A program made the translations under genes and the position numbers. Under the pieces are notes generated by a model. That model was not told the DNA's origin and searched no databases. It worked only from the letters and a program-made list of their open reading frames with translations. From NCBI GenBank assembly GCA_963971425.1, contig OZ020519.1:8820028-8884027 (forward strand): a stretch of 64,000 bases of DNA, read 5' to 3'. Origin of the DNA: Bryoerythrophyllum caledonicum (taxonomy: Eukaryota > Streptophyta > Bryopsida > Pottiales > Pottiaceae). Within the stretch, counting starts at the first letter, position 1. Each line of letters begins with the position of its first letter. Below are positions 33,473 through 44,957 of the stretch, piece after piece.

Positions 33473-34860
33473 GAGTTGATTATCCATGGCATGTCTTCTC
33501 TCTTTTACTCACTCTCACTTATTGGCATTGGGTGAAGGAGGGCACCAAACCTCACCTACTCGAGAGTTTGATTATGTGCTTTGGTGGTTTTTGAGCTTTT
33601 AAATTCTATATCAATTCCAAATCTCTGTGATTAAATTAAAATAAATATTTGTTGAGTTTCATTCCTGATTCCGCATCTTTCTACATAAGTGTTTTTGACA
33701 TACAATGTCATTTGAGTCCCGAACTGGCTTAAGTGATCAGAATTGGGTGCCTCTACCTTAGCTCATATTGAGTTATTTTGGAAGGTAATTGGGTGTAGGA
33801 GTTTGGTTGTGAGTTGTAACTTTTACTTTTTATAGACCATCACAAACAACATTAAAATTTAGATTTAGTGTAGTGGTACTATATGATTTAAAAGTGCTAC
33901 ATAATTTTTAAAATTTTGATGAAGATTTTTATTGAAGAACCAACTATTCAAAGAGGGTGCTCATTGACAACATTGTTGGTAAAAATATTCATCAAGAGTA
34001 AAAACTTATAGCATTTATGAATCATATCAATAGTGTGGCTACACTAAACATAAATTTTAGTCTACTATGAGTTGGTTGAAGAATCTCCCAACGACGCTAT
34101 CTTGTGAGTGGTGAGTGGTGAGCGGCAAGCATAAAAAACTCTGAAAAAAGAAAGAAAACAAAGTTCAAGCGGGATTTTACATTTTTATGAAACTAGGTAA
34201 TTTTTGTAGAACTGCGAAATTAAGATTTTTCTGTAAAATATGTTGAATTAAGAAAGGAACCTATTACTATGGTCACTTGTGCCATTTTTTTTATTTAGGC
34301 CTTCTTCACTTCTCGTTGTTGGATTATAATCAAAGTTTTTTTTGGGAACTGTCCAGATTTGTAGGAGAGTATATCAAGATGTAGAGATTTATTGATCCCC
34401 AAATGACAATGTTGTCATATAGTACCGTACAAAGTGGTTTGTTTTGCACACTACCTATTGAATTAGTTATTTATTAATATCCTAGTGATATGGATAGAAT
34501 AGGTATTTCCTAGGTATTAAACGGATATCATCTTAGCATAACAAGGGTATCGCCTATGTATTACATGCATATTGTAGTGGCATTATATGGATATGAACTA
34601 AACAAATCCTTGGAAATTTCTCATAAAAAATGATAGTCTCCATTTTGAATTAATTATGTATGAAATTGATCACTGCATAGGGTACTGCACATGTAGTATG
34701 ACAATTTACTGCTCAAAAAAATATTTGTGGATATATTCCCTAAATTCATAACTATTAATCATTGTCATGAAATTGAATGTTGATTCAACATGTACTACAA
34801 GCTTCTACATATGAGCAATCTAGAAACATAGAAATTTCCAAAAACTACGACTCCATTGTT
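33473..34860. other. Repeat-derived intergenic DNA
   Basis: About 33853-34061 is a diverged reverse copy of the 218-bp ACACTAAAG element (shared GATGAATATTTTTACCAAC in reverse). About 34480-34680 is a reverse copy of the 10078/26770 repeat. No gene seen. Confidence 0.5.
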
Positions 34861-36020
34861 TTTTCTTACTCTTGTTTGGCGATGTTAGTACGCTCTAGAA
34901 TGCACATGACTTTGTTGAAGCTGTAGCTTGGAGCATGTATGAACAAGTCCTTCTTGTAGTCCATCTTACACAAGTAACATAAGATGTAATACACATGCTT
35001 GCAATACATCCATTTTGCTTGCTTCTCCAATGCCTCCAATTGCATCTTCAGAAATCAAGGCACAAACACCCTAGGAGATCCGTGAAGGTGACGCAATAGG
35101 ACTTGTTCTTCTCTATCTCAAGAGTAAAAACACATCTCTATCAAGGGTATGGTATGGTATGGCAAAGAGATTGGAGACGTAGCAGCTATTTACAAGAACA
35201 ACGCTTGATCACTTCTTTTGTTGCTTGATTGTGGAAACATTTGTTGTTGTTCAAATAGCGTAGCCGTTTTGGAAGGAGTGGAAAAAATTCGGATTTGCTG
35301 GAATGGAGAAGTGTGACCGCGGAAAAGGCATGTCCGTACACTTGGAATTTTCTTCTTGGAGACAAAGTTCCACGTTGCTGCAACTAAAAACCTGCTTCTT
35401 CCAATGCCAATACCTCGTGCACTGTTAAATTAGTGCCAAGATTCACATGCCACGTCATTGGAGCTGTTGGCCAATCCACCACAAACAATTTTTTTGATCC
35501 CTTCACGCAACTGCCAATATCATCGGGACAGTACCATAACTTCGCAGCAACATTTTGTGGTGATTTGTAATCCTTCTTCAAATTGGCATATGAGAGGGTT
35601 TGTGTTCCATGAATCTTACGTCCAATTTTAGTGTTGCATGGCTCACTTGTGTAAGCCTGCAATGCTTGGCATTTTCAAGCGGACTTCTTTGAGAAGCGGG
35701 CAATGTGCCACTTCAATGGATCATAGTCGGATTTCAATAAAGATGTTGTGTACTGGACTCCAAAATCTTATCCGCTCAGGGCCTGTTTGATACGCGCCCG
35801 AGTCACCCTTTTGTCATCACGAACTGAATAGTTCACGGTATCATATTGATGTGAATCGTGGTTGGATCGGGTAGCATGTCGAGCTTTCATTTTGTGGATC
35901 CAAAAATCTCCGCACCCTTTAGGCCGCCCGTCTTGGTCAGTAGATTCTCAATCCTAAGGAAGTTCTTAACATCATCAACAATAAATTTAGGATCACCTAA
36001 ACGTTGAGCTAACTGCAAAC
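34861..36020 (-). pseudogene. Decayed protein-coding sequence, unknown (possibly transposon ORF)
   Basis: The minus strand from about 35680 to 35186 stays in one frame with a single internal stop near 35384: ...NTKIGRKIHGTQTLSYANLK..., KLWYCPDDIGSCVKG, KLFVVDWPTAPMTWHVNLGT, then LSPRRKFQVYGHAF. Further upstream (to about 36010, DPKFIVDDVKNFLRIENLL) coding-like stretches occur with many stops. I do not recognise the family. The density of breaks and the repeat-rich context suggest a dead transposon gene or retrocopy. Confidence 0.4.
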
Positions 36021-38190
36021 CAAGTGTATCTTAGTCCGGACCTTTCTAGACGTGCCACCTTTCAGCCACGCGCAATACAAAGTTATTTGCATGAAAGCAC
36101 GGGTGAGGTCGTCTATAGTTGCTATGTACAAACACGACATTGTATTTCTGGACTGTTGGAGCCGACGGTTGTGGATTGTTTTCGTAAGGTTGTATGACGG
36201 CCAATCACAGATTGTGTGAGCGGTTTCAAAAAAATGCTAAATATAATAAGGTTTAAAATTAATCTTTGAATATGTGTAAATATGGAAGATTAGATTCAAA
36301 TTATCTAGATATATCTTCTGAATTTGAAAATATTTTGGACCTATTTCCGTGGAAAAAAGTGGCAGCATCCCCCATTCAAGGACTACATGAATGATCCTTT
36401 CGGACCTTGGTCGGTTTCTTATAGGCCTCTTGTATTGAGGAAGAAGAGTTGGACTTGGATTTGGACCTCGACTGTGACAATAGTGGCCAGTACTTGGACT
36501 GCGACGACAAACCAAAACTGCGTTTGTAGAGAGTCGAACAGACTAACAAATATGACAACTAACAACCCGGACTCTGACAATGATGATGGTGATTAGACGT
36601 ATTCTTGAAGTAAGATATCTTGTGGTAATGAACATGTGTTGCACTCAATTGAATGCAACAGATATCTCAAGTGTTTACATTTATTTCCCTTGCCTCATCT
36701 AATTCTATTGTTCGCCTTTCATAACACATTGGCCACTCTGCTTTCAACATTTCCACATACGAATTATATTGCGCTACGGTATTTGGAGTACATTGACGCC
36801 ATGACAATTTGCCTAAACGTTGAGCTCCTATCGGCTTGGCAATGCCTCAATGTTGACATGTTCCGACACGTGCATTAGAACCATGAGGTTTCAAGCCATA
36901 CCCTTTAGAAATTGGCTTTCCAGTATCCTTCAACGTTGGAATGTCACAGTGCAACAACAATATAGGCTTAGCACGCTCCCTTTGCCGGAATAACTTAAGC
37001 CCTCTCTATATCCACGAGAATTTTAAAAACATTGTCAACAAGCTCGTCTGATTCACCATCTGACTCCTCCAACAGATGAAATAGGCCAACCACGTCATTG
37101 AAGGACATGGTATGCTAGGATGTATCATTTCCTTCTAGCGTAGAGCCAATACAATGGGATCACGCCCTAACCGAGTCCATGGCAACAAATTATGAGAAGA
37201 GGTGAACAACTTCATAGTCCGAGTATGTGTTTAACTTTTGTGGACTAGTATATAGATGAAGAATGAAGTTTGCATCGGATATCCGAGGTTAAAGAAATTT
37301 GAAATTTAAACTTTGATACTATATACTTATGCAACCTTCTAGGCACCGTTTAATTAGCCACATGTAAAAGTTGATTTGCATATCTAATGACCACTAGCCA
37401 TTATTGCCACCCGCTTAATTATCACCTCGGATCCAAGACTCGACATTTTCCCTCGTCTGCCAAACTCGGCCTAGTTTGATTTCAAGCATGGAAAGGTATT
37501 AAATTATGTCTATCAGCGTTCGGGTATTCGTGGTCGTATTATACAAGAGACGTCCAAAATGGGCGGATTCTATAGCGGCTATTTCACGCACATAGAGTGG
37601 TGCTTATAGGCGGATTTGGGTGACGGTTCAAATATATGTCAGTCTGACATGTTCGATGATAAATGCTTGGATGCGGCTATCAATCGGCATGATGAAATAA
37701 GAAGGGTTGTCATACTAGGCAAACGTCTAGTGCCCTCATCGATATGATTTGCACGTCCGGTTGAGGTCTCGCCCATCGGATGTAGTCAACACGTACTTGA
37801 CTCTTTGGTAAGGTAAAAAAATTGCAATGTAGCTGCCACGTTGACGCCACCCTGGTTGTCAGACAAGATGTTGGGCGGGGACGGCATTGGTAGGGACAAT
37901 GACATCATTGGTGGAGCCCGGACAAAATGTATGGGCACGGACTTCATTCCAACTAAGCACGGACACACGTGATACAATTGCCATGAGGACAAAGTAGAAA
38001 TTGTGTATAATAGTATTTTGACTATTGTATATGTTGGTGGTTTTATATATGAGATGTTTGGCAATTGCCAAGTACACATACTCCTCTACGATGATGACTT
38101 ATCTTCTATATAAGCACCACATGCTAAACTTCAAAAACAAAAAACAAAAAACTATGTACAAAAACAACATTCAAGCATAGTCCAACAATG
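36021..38190. other. Intergenic, no supported gene
   Basis: Mixed composition with short open frames on both strands but no motif. A piece at 37550-37650 (GGCGGATT) looks like ancient coding DNA but cannot be read for more than a few codons. Confidence 0.35.
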
Positions 38191-38219
38191 GGGTGCCATC
38201 TTCAATGTGTCTAGAACAT

Positions 38220-39770
38220 CAAGCACAGACCCCCTTTAGTGCTCATCTTCTTTTTGGAGGCTTTCTAGTTTTTAAGGTTGATAAACCGCTCCAAGTTTTT
38301 TGTAGTAAATACTTTGGATCCCAATCTTCTTCCCAAATTTTACCTGCTATCCATCCCGTTGCATGTGCATCAGCAACCATGGAGTGCAAGTGTGTTTGTT
38401 GCATGACTTGAAGCGAGTTTGTAGAGCCCTCGTCTTTGGATTCATGGAACAATTCAGGTGCTGCAAACCTTCGCCCCTCTTTCTTCAATTGAAGTTGCTC
38501 CTTGAATCGATAACTTTACCTTGATGGCTCATTTTCTACAACTCAATTGGAAAGCCCCCAATTGCAGATTCCTGTGTATTTCGAATCAACTTTCCAATCA
38601 TCAAAGTGGAGTAGAAAATTGGATGCACATATGTTGTTGTATATACAATTCGCAGTGTAGCATTTCCCTACAACAACAAGCAATGATAGTTCTAGGTTCA
38701 CTCGATTCTTGCGGTAAGTTGCAACCCATCCAAATTCTTGTTCCAAATGCCAATCCTATGTTGCACTATAACATAATTTTATCTAGTGGCAGTGCTTCAG
38801 TCACTTTCAAGTTGTATTTGGACCAAAAACATCCAACGGATCCTTCATTTTACTAGAGCGTATAGCCTTTCATCGTTTTAGGATGCAGGTACACAAGTCT
38901 AATGAGGCATGGATGCTTCACCGGACGCCCCCCTCACCTCATTGATGATTTCTTGGCACTTCTCCTTTTTTTTGTCGTCTTCAAATTTATTCCGACAAAG
39001 TAAATTTAACTGGGAATGCTCTTCAATTTTGTAAGCATCACCATCATGACAATTCCATATCCATCGATTGGCAACTGCTTTCTCTTATGGCATGAAAATC
39101 ACTTCAAGAGAACTATCAAGCCACTTAAATGTTCCACTAACACAATGAACGAGTATCTGGTCTTCAATTGTTGCTTTCCATGGAGTTTGTTTCTTCTTCC
39201 GCAAATGTGAGTAATGTTGAACAAAATTTTGAATCATCTTCAATCTGGAACCAAACCTCTAGTTGTGCATGTCCCACACAGAACCATCCTCTTTCTTGCT
39301 TGTGTAGTAACACCAACTCGCCACAATATTGGTAGTCAATGGAACCACCTGTTTAGCCAAACACTTCGAGTGCAACCAATAGTCTGAGTAATTGTTGAAT
39401 CTCACAGATGCTTCAAACTTCGACTCTATCAAACTTTGCAAGTCAAGAGTCAATTTATAGTATCCTTCTTTGTTGAGCGCCAATACTTCTTCATCAACAT
39501 CCTCAAAGATCGCCGATTGTAAAAGGAAACAACAATTCCTCTACTCTCAACCACATATTCATGGAAAGGCATATGAGATTAGGGATCTTCTTGCGCCTTT
39601 TTTGGCTTGATGACAAAGGATTTGACAAACCTCAAGCAAGATCTGTGTTTGTGGACAGAAGTACAGACTCACAAACATCATCCAAATCCACAAATATTGG
39701 ATGCTTCTTCAACGACCTAGTCTCTTTTCCTGCTATAATTGAAAAAAAACTCCTCCAACCGGCTTAGGTT
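38220..39770 (-). pseudogene. Decayed protein-coding sequence, minus strand, unknown
   Basis: Separate minus-strand stretches read as protein: 39483-39259 (NKEGYYKLTLDLQSLIESKF, YWLHSKCLAKQVVPLT, ASWCYYTSKKEDGSVWDMHN), a middle part near 38850-38550 with TIIACCCREMLHCELY-like text in mixed frames, and 38488-38243 (GRRFAAPELFHESKDEGSTN, LHSMVADAHATGWIAGKIWE). Order and orientation are consistent with one protein broken by frameshifts and stops. I cannot name the family. The plus-strand pseudogene that follows at 40385-42091 may belong to the same kind of element. Confidence 0.4.
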
Positions 39771-40384
39771 TCAATTTGCAAGTGCTAGATTTAGAAGAAG
39801 AAAAAATGACTTTGGGTGTTGTATGTGGATCAAGCCTCAGCATCCACCAAACTCAATTGCATAGGCCGTTGAACAAACTAGTGTGTGAGACATATGGCAT
39901 GGACTTGGAAAAGAATGAGAAGGGAGCAACGGCTTTATATAGTCTCCGCCCTGCCCTATCGAGTGCGTCCCCATCCCTACCAGTAATGACGTTACTACCC
40001 AGACATGGATCCTACAACGACACCCCCACCGAACAATGGGACCCCGCGATGACATCCCCGCCTAGCAATGGGACCCCGCAATGGCATCCCACCCAGCATG
40101 GACCCCGTGATGACGTCCGCGCCCCGACCTCATCCCCAACTACTATATAAAATTGTCCCCGCCCTAGTTGTCTCCGCCTCGCATACTCCCGGTCAATAAC
40201 TTCTTAATTGAGCTGGTTTTGAGCATCATGCGAGGTCCACTTTTATATGGAAGACGAGTTTTTGAAGTTTGCAACAACAATGGCTTATCTGGCAAGAATG
40301 ACCAAAGGAGAATGAGACAAGACCCCACTACAAACCGGTAATAAACATTGGAAGCAACTCCATGTTCTACGCAACCCGACAAAA

Positions 40385-42091
40385 TTGGCTTTGAGAGGAT
40401 GGAAAGAAGTACGTAAGCCATGGAGTTTTGAAGATTGTGCAAACTACATAGAGTGGTGCTACATCGACAAGGCCTTCCCGAAAGAACGGCACAACTATCA
40501 CCGACGTTTCTACAAGGCTAACATGAAACACTGCATTGACAAGGCGTTCAAAAATCAATGCATTGAAGTGTATCAGGTGTTGTACAACGTCCCACACGTC
40601 TAACGCAATTATGTAAATATCTTCATTGCACAAGGTGTCCACGTTGAGATGGAGTTGAACAAGAGAGTAGACTAGTCCACCTTGAAGGATGTCGGAAAGA
40701 GTATCAAAGTTCCTACTCCAGTGAATGGATTGATTCCAATGGGGATGCGGAAATATCTACAGGCCTGGTTGAAAAAATTGAAGACAATGATTGAGTCAGT
40801 TGACAGATATGAGACCGATGCCTCAAGTACGGATTTGGACTACAATGGATCTCATACTCAAGTCAAATTGAGCTGTAGAGCACAAAAATATACCAAGCAA
40901 AGGTGGGTTGAACGGGTAGTCAACAAAGTCATTAATGAAGTTGTTGCTGAGGTGCAATTGCCTAAAATCGACAAACAAACAATTGGAGTTCCCAATGGTG
41001 TTGTTGTTGCAAACACCATCCAAAACTTGAGGAACCAACTCAAAGAGAGAAATGCAGAATTACAGTCATTGTATGAAGAGGTTTGCAAGTTTAAGGAAGA
41101 AGTCAATGACAAGAACATTGTTATTAATCAACAACGACGTGACATGGAGGAACTTCTTCTTGCTCTATTGGCCGCTATGATGATTGATGTGGATCAAGAT
41201 CCATGAGGGGAAGAATAAGAACATGTATCCATGTCTATCCAAAAGGATTCATTGTCATTTGACGCTCCACTAGCCACCACCAACATAGCAACGGTCGACA
41301 AAGATGGAGGCGTGGCGTCTGACACACGCAATGAGTTAACCAACGTGCTTGCGAAGAATTCAACATTGTAGAAACAATTGAATGCATTGGTAGAGCAATA
41401 CTATCAATGGAAGTTGGCCAACGTCTTCACCGTTGATCGGACCCGACAATTGGTGGCGGAATTCAAGAAAATTGACCATAATTATACCGATCACAATCAA
41501 GAGACAATGTTTGGATTGACGTCATGGGCCCACGTGGATGATCTTATTAAGATGGATGAAATGACAACCATCAAAACTATTGGCAGGCAGACAACCATTG
41601 ATTGGTTCCAACACAATTGGGATTTCAAGAATGAAACTTTATCCACCCTCGACCATCAGGGCAAGCCAATGGTGTTGTGGCCATATCCTTCAAGCTTTGT
41701 GTCAGATGGTACTATGTGCCCTATTTTGTTTAGATCCATTCGGTCCAGAAGGTGGAATACATATGGACACTTGTGAGCACTTGTACCATCCATTTTGCTG
41801 ATTAGCTTGATGATTGTCCGTCAACGATGCTCATTGTGCAAGGCTCCTTTCTTCAAGCGCATAATACGAGTTGTTTGGCTTAGTTCCATATGTGCCACCA
41901 CATTAGGAATCCAATGTAACAAATGCCCCCGATCATTTGAAAATGTGGGGAAAAGACTTTGTATGGAGCTGGAAACAAAAGATGCACTTGTTGGACAAGA
42001 TGCACCTCTCTACCAAATGGGGTTGGAAAAGGGATCTCGACCAAATTGTCTAAGTGTGCCACAATTTGATCCCAATAAAAGACAAGTTTAG
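40385..42091 (+). pseudogene. Decayed ORF with coiled coil and zinc-binding (RING/PHD-like) end
   Basis: Open pieces in order: 40385-40603 (FEDCANYIEWCYIDKAFPKE), 40682-41206, a 174-codon stretch ending in a coiled coil (IQNLRNQLKERNAELQSLYE...), 41378-41776 (WAHVDDLIKMDEMTTI...), then in shifted frames a zinc-binding pattern (GPEGGIHMDTCEHLYHPFC followed by VRQRCSLCKAPF). The spacing C..H.YHP.C...C..CKAPF resembles a RING/PHD-like half. At least two frameshifts separate the parts, so it is inactive. It is probably the remnant of a transposon-borne protein; the family is not known to me. Confidence 0.45.
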
Positions 42092-43089
42092 TCAAGGGCG
42101 ACGGAATGTTTTCTACTAATGCTTCAATGGACAAAAGAACAAGGTCGGGAAGAAGTTTCAATTCAAACCTCATTCAAGACAATGGTTGTGGCGCCTTAAT
42201 GGAGTCTGTATCACTGACGACAACGTGGCTTGTATATTGAATGATGCTAAAAAACCTGACCCTACAAAACTCAAGTAGCTATTGGAATTGAAGTAGAGGG
42301 AAATTTTCCGAAAAGACGGGATAGACTTTTTGCTTGAAAAACACAATCCGGGAACACGACAAGCTCTTCACCACCTCATAATATCCACAATCTAACCGTA
42401 CACCTTGAAAGGGTTGAAAAGTTTGCAGCCGGTTCACCGGTCTTCACAATCTACCAGGAACTTGTCTCGGTAAATCGGTTACGCAAGCTCGGGTTCCAAC
42501 TACAACCACACGCAATGAATCAAACCAAGAAAATACAAGACTCGCAACTAGTTAGTACTAAGTAAATCATATGAGCAGGACAACCTTCCACGGCCATCGT
42601 CGAAACTCGTCTACTGCAAGGGTAACAACCCCGGAATTCTTCGGACTCAGGCTTAGCCGAGATCTCTCCCGCTGTACCAAGAGTGGGGATATCACCCCTC
42701 CTCTCCCACCAATCCAAACACTTTCCACTTTAGGGAGGCTATCAAAAATAGCCGTGGGCTTTCTGGATCCCATCCGCGAAAGCAACTCTTCTCGGTCCGA
42801 CCGATGAAGGATCTGGAGTATAGATCCCAAATCTTATTCCACCTATCTAACCTGGATATCATATACTCTTGTAAAGTCTCTACTCACACTCTATCACATA
42901 ACACACAACAAGTCACAACCTTACACACCTAACGAAGACACACTAGGAGGACTCAACTCTCTCTCGATCTACTCACACAAGCTCAACAAAGACTCTAGAC
43001 ACAAGCAATGAAGGCAAGACACGAGCACATCGACAAAGAGAAGAGTACTTGACACAAAAGCCCAAGGCTCTATAAGTACACAAACGCTA
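42092..43089. other. Intergenic, no gene seen
   Basis: Includes CCGG-rich DNA from about 42400 that belongs with the large repeat-like domain to about 46260. No coding signal. Confidence 0.35.
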
Positions 43090-43285
43090 TTAGTTACCCT
43101 CCAAAACTAGATCCCCAAAAGGTGGAAATGGCATCTAAAGAGTGCACTAAAGCCAGTAGCTACCCTCTAAACTAGATCCCCAAAAGATAGAAATGGCATC
43201 TATAGAGTGCACTAAAGTCAATAGCTACCCTCCAAAAGTAGATTCATTAAAGGACAGAACGACATTTAGATCCTAAAATCAAGAG
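43090..43285. repeat. Tandem repeat, about 65 bp x 3
   Basis: Three imperfect units, each beginning near TAG(T/C)TACCCTC and containing CTAGATCCCCAAAAG, AAATGGCATCTA and AGTGCACTAAAG. The third is the most diverged. Confidence 0.85.
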
Positions 43286-43641
43286 TAGCCTAGTCACTGG
43301 CGGATTACCGGTAGACCGGTAAACCGGAAGACTCCCGGTCCCGTGACCGATGAACCTTTTCCTAACAAAAGTAAGTAGCCGGAGAAACCACTCAAGTGGA
43401 AGTGACCGGGTGCGCAATGGGCTCCATCGACATCACTACTCTCATCCTAGTGTTTAAGTCTAGCAACTTAAAACAACATCCCACCAACTGGTGGGATAAA
43501 TCAACAATAACACATTACATGTAACAAAGACTCAATCGGAAGACTCTTCCGATTAATTCGTATAGGAATTGTCACTACGGTTGGAGGTACCCACATGGTT
43601 GAGAGAATCCACCAGGAGGTCGGATGTCTCAACCGGGAGGT

Positions 43642-44957
43642 CTACCGGTGGAGTGGAGATACTACCGGGAGGTTGGATGTATCTACAGATACACGCGGAG
43701 TCTCCTTAAGCTCAATTAGTATGGCCACAAAGGATTCCACCAAAGACTCTAGGGTTGAAGACGGGAGGTCTACCGGTTCCTTCCCAGTAGGAGTTACCGA
43801 GAGGTTTCTTTTTCTTTCGTAGACCTTCACACCCCACTCCTTGGAGGATGGAGAATCCACCCGACTCACCGGTGTTTGAGTGGGTGAATCATTCTTCTCC
43901 GAAGAAAAAGATTTGGCATAGACCAATCTCCTCTTCTTCCGCGGTGAACCCCGGTCTTGCAACGGTGTTGTGGCACTTAGTCGCTTAGCAAGCTTCTTGG
44001 TCAACGACATGATAGTCTCTTGGGATTGCGCCTTCGAGTCTTGGGTCTCCTTCTGAGTGGCCCGGAGATCCCTCTTTAACTTGGTCAGTAGCTCTAGTTT
44101 CTCCCGGGCCGCCGGTAAGATATCCCGGTTGTCTTCCACTTCAAAGATCCTCCAGAGAGCCCTTTTGAGATTCCTTGCCTCCTTTAATTCCATCTCCATC
44201 TCTTGGATCTCCCGGGTCACTTCTCGGGAGAACTTGGATACGTTCTCCACGAGAGTGAGTTGCTTGGATGCCCCGAGGGTTGTGATGGTCTCTCCCGTTG
44301 AGACCGGGAAGTCCTCTCCTTCCTTGGAATTGCTTGAGACAAAGAGGCTTTTCGTGGAGTTGCCGGTAGTGTCGACCGCGACTTCGGTTGCGGAGGATCC
44401 CGGGGAGTTTCCAGTAATACGAACCGGGTCTCCAGTTGTTGAGAAGGGCCCCGGGGAAGATGATCTGAAGGAGCCATCGCGTCTCTCCACATCCTCTGCT
44501 CATCCGGGTCGAAACAAGAGTGGTGCTCATACAAATGCATGAAATAGAGGGTCAAGAATGTCTTGGAGCCTCTACCTTGTTGAATCACCCGAATTTGAGG
44601 CAGAATTGCCTCCACCAACAAAGATCTCCCATCCGGGGAGGATTCTTCAACAAAGGCTTCGATGTAGGCAGTGGCCAACTAGGTCGTGACCCTTTCACGG
44701 CGGTTGGGATGGAGGATTGGATTTTGAAACTCAACTTCCCTTCCCAACCGGTGATTCGTGAAGTAGTTGCTCCAGTAGCATTCTGATGAGTTGTAAGGTT
44801 GGAATACATGTTCCTCTAGCAGCTCCCGCTTGACCCCGGCTGACCACTCATTCTCTTGACGAAGAGAGTACACTTCGCGCCATACATCCACGGTCCAAGA
44901 CCGGTGATTTGCCCGGTAGGCTCCCCGGGGATTCTCGGGAGGTTGCAACTCCGACAC
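43642..44957 (-). pseudogene. Decayed transposon-type ORF with long coiled coil
   Basis: From 44957 downwards one frame reads NHRSWTVDVWREVYSLRQEN, LLEEHVFQPYNSSECYWSN, then a single stop at 44679-44681, then TAYIEAFVEESSPDGRSLLV and FLTLYFMHLYEHHSCFDPDE. A frame change near 44490 leads to a 282-codon frame that is Ser/Thr/Pro-rich, has a long Glu/Lys/Leu coiled coil (VTREIQEMEMELKEARNLKR and on) and a basic cluster RGSPRKKRRL like a nuclear localisation signal. I do not know the family. It lies in a CCGGT-rich domain (about 42.4-46.2 kb) that looks like one large mobile element. Confidence 0.45.
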
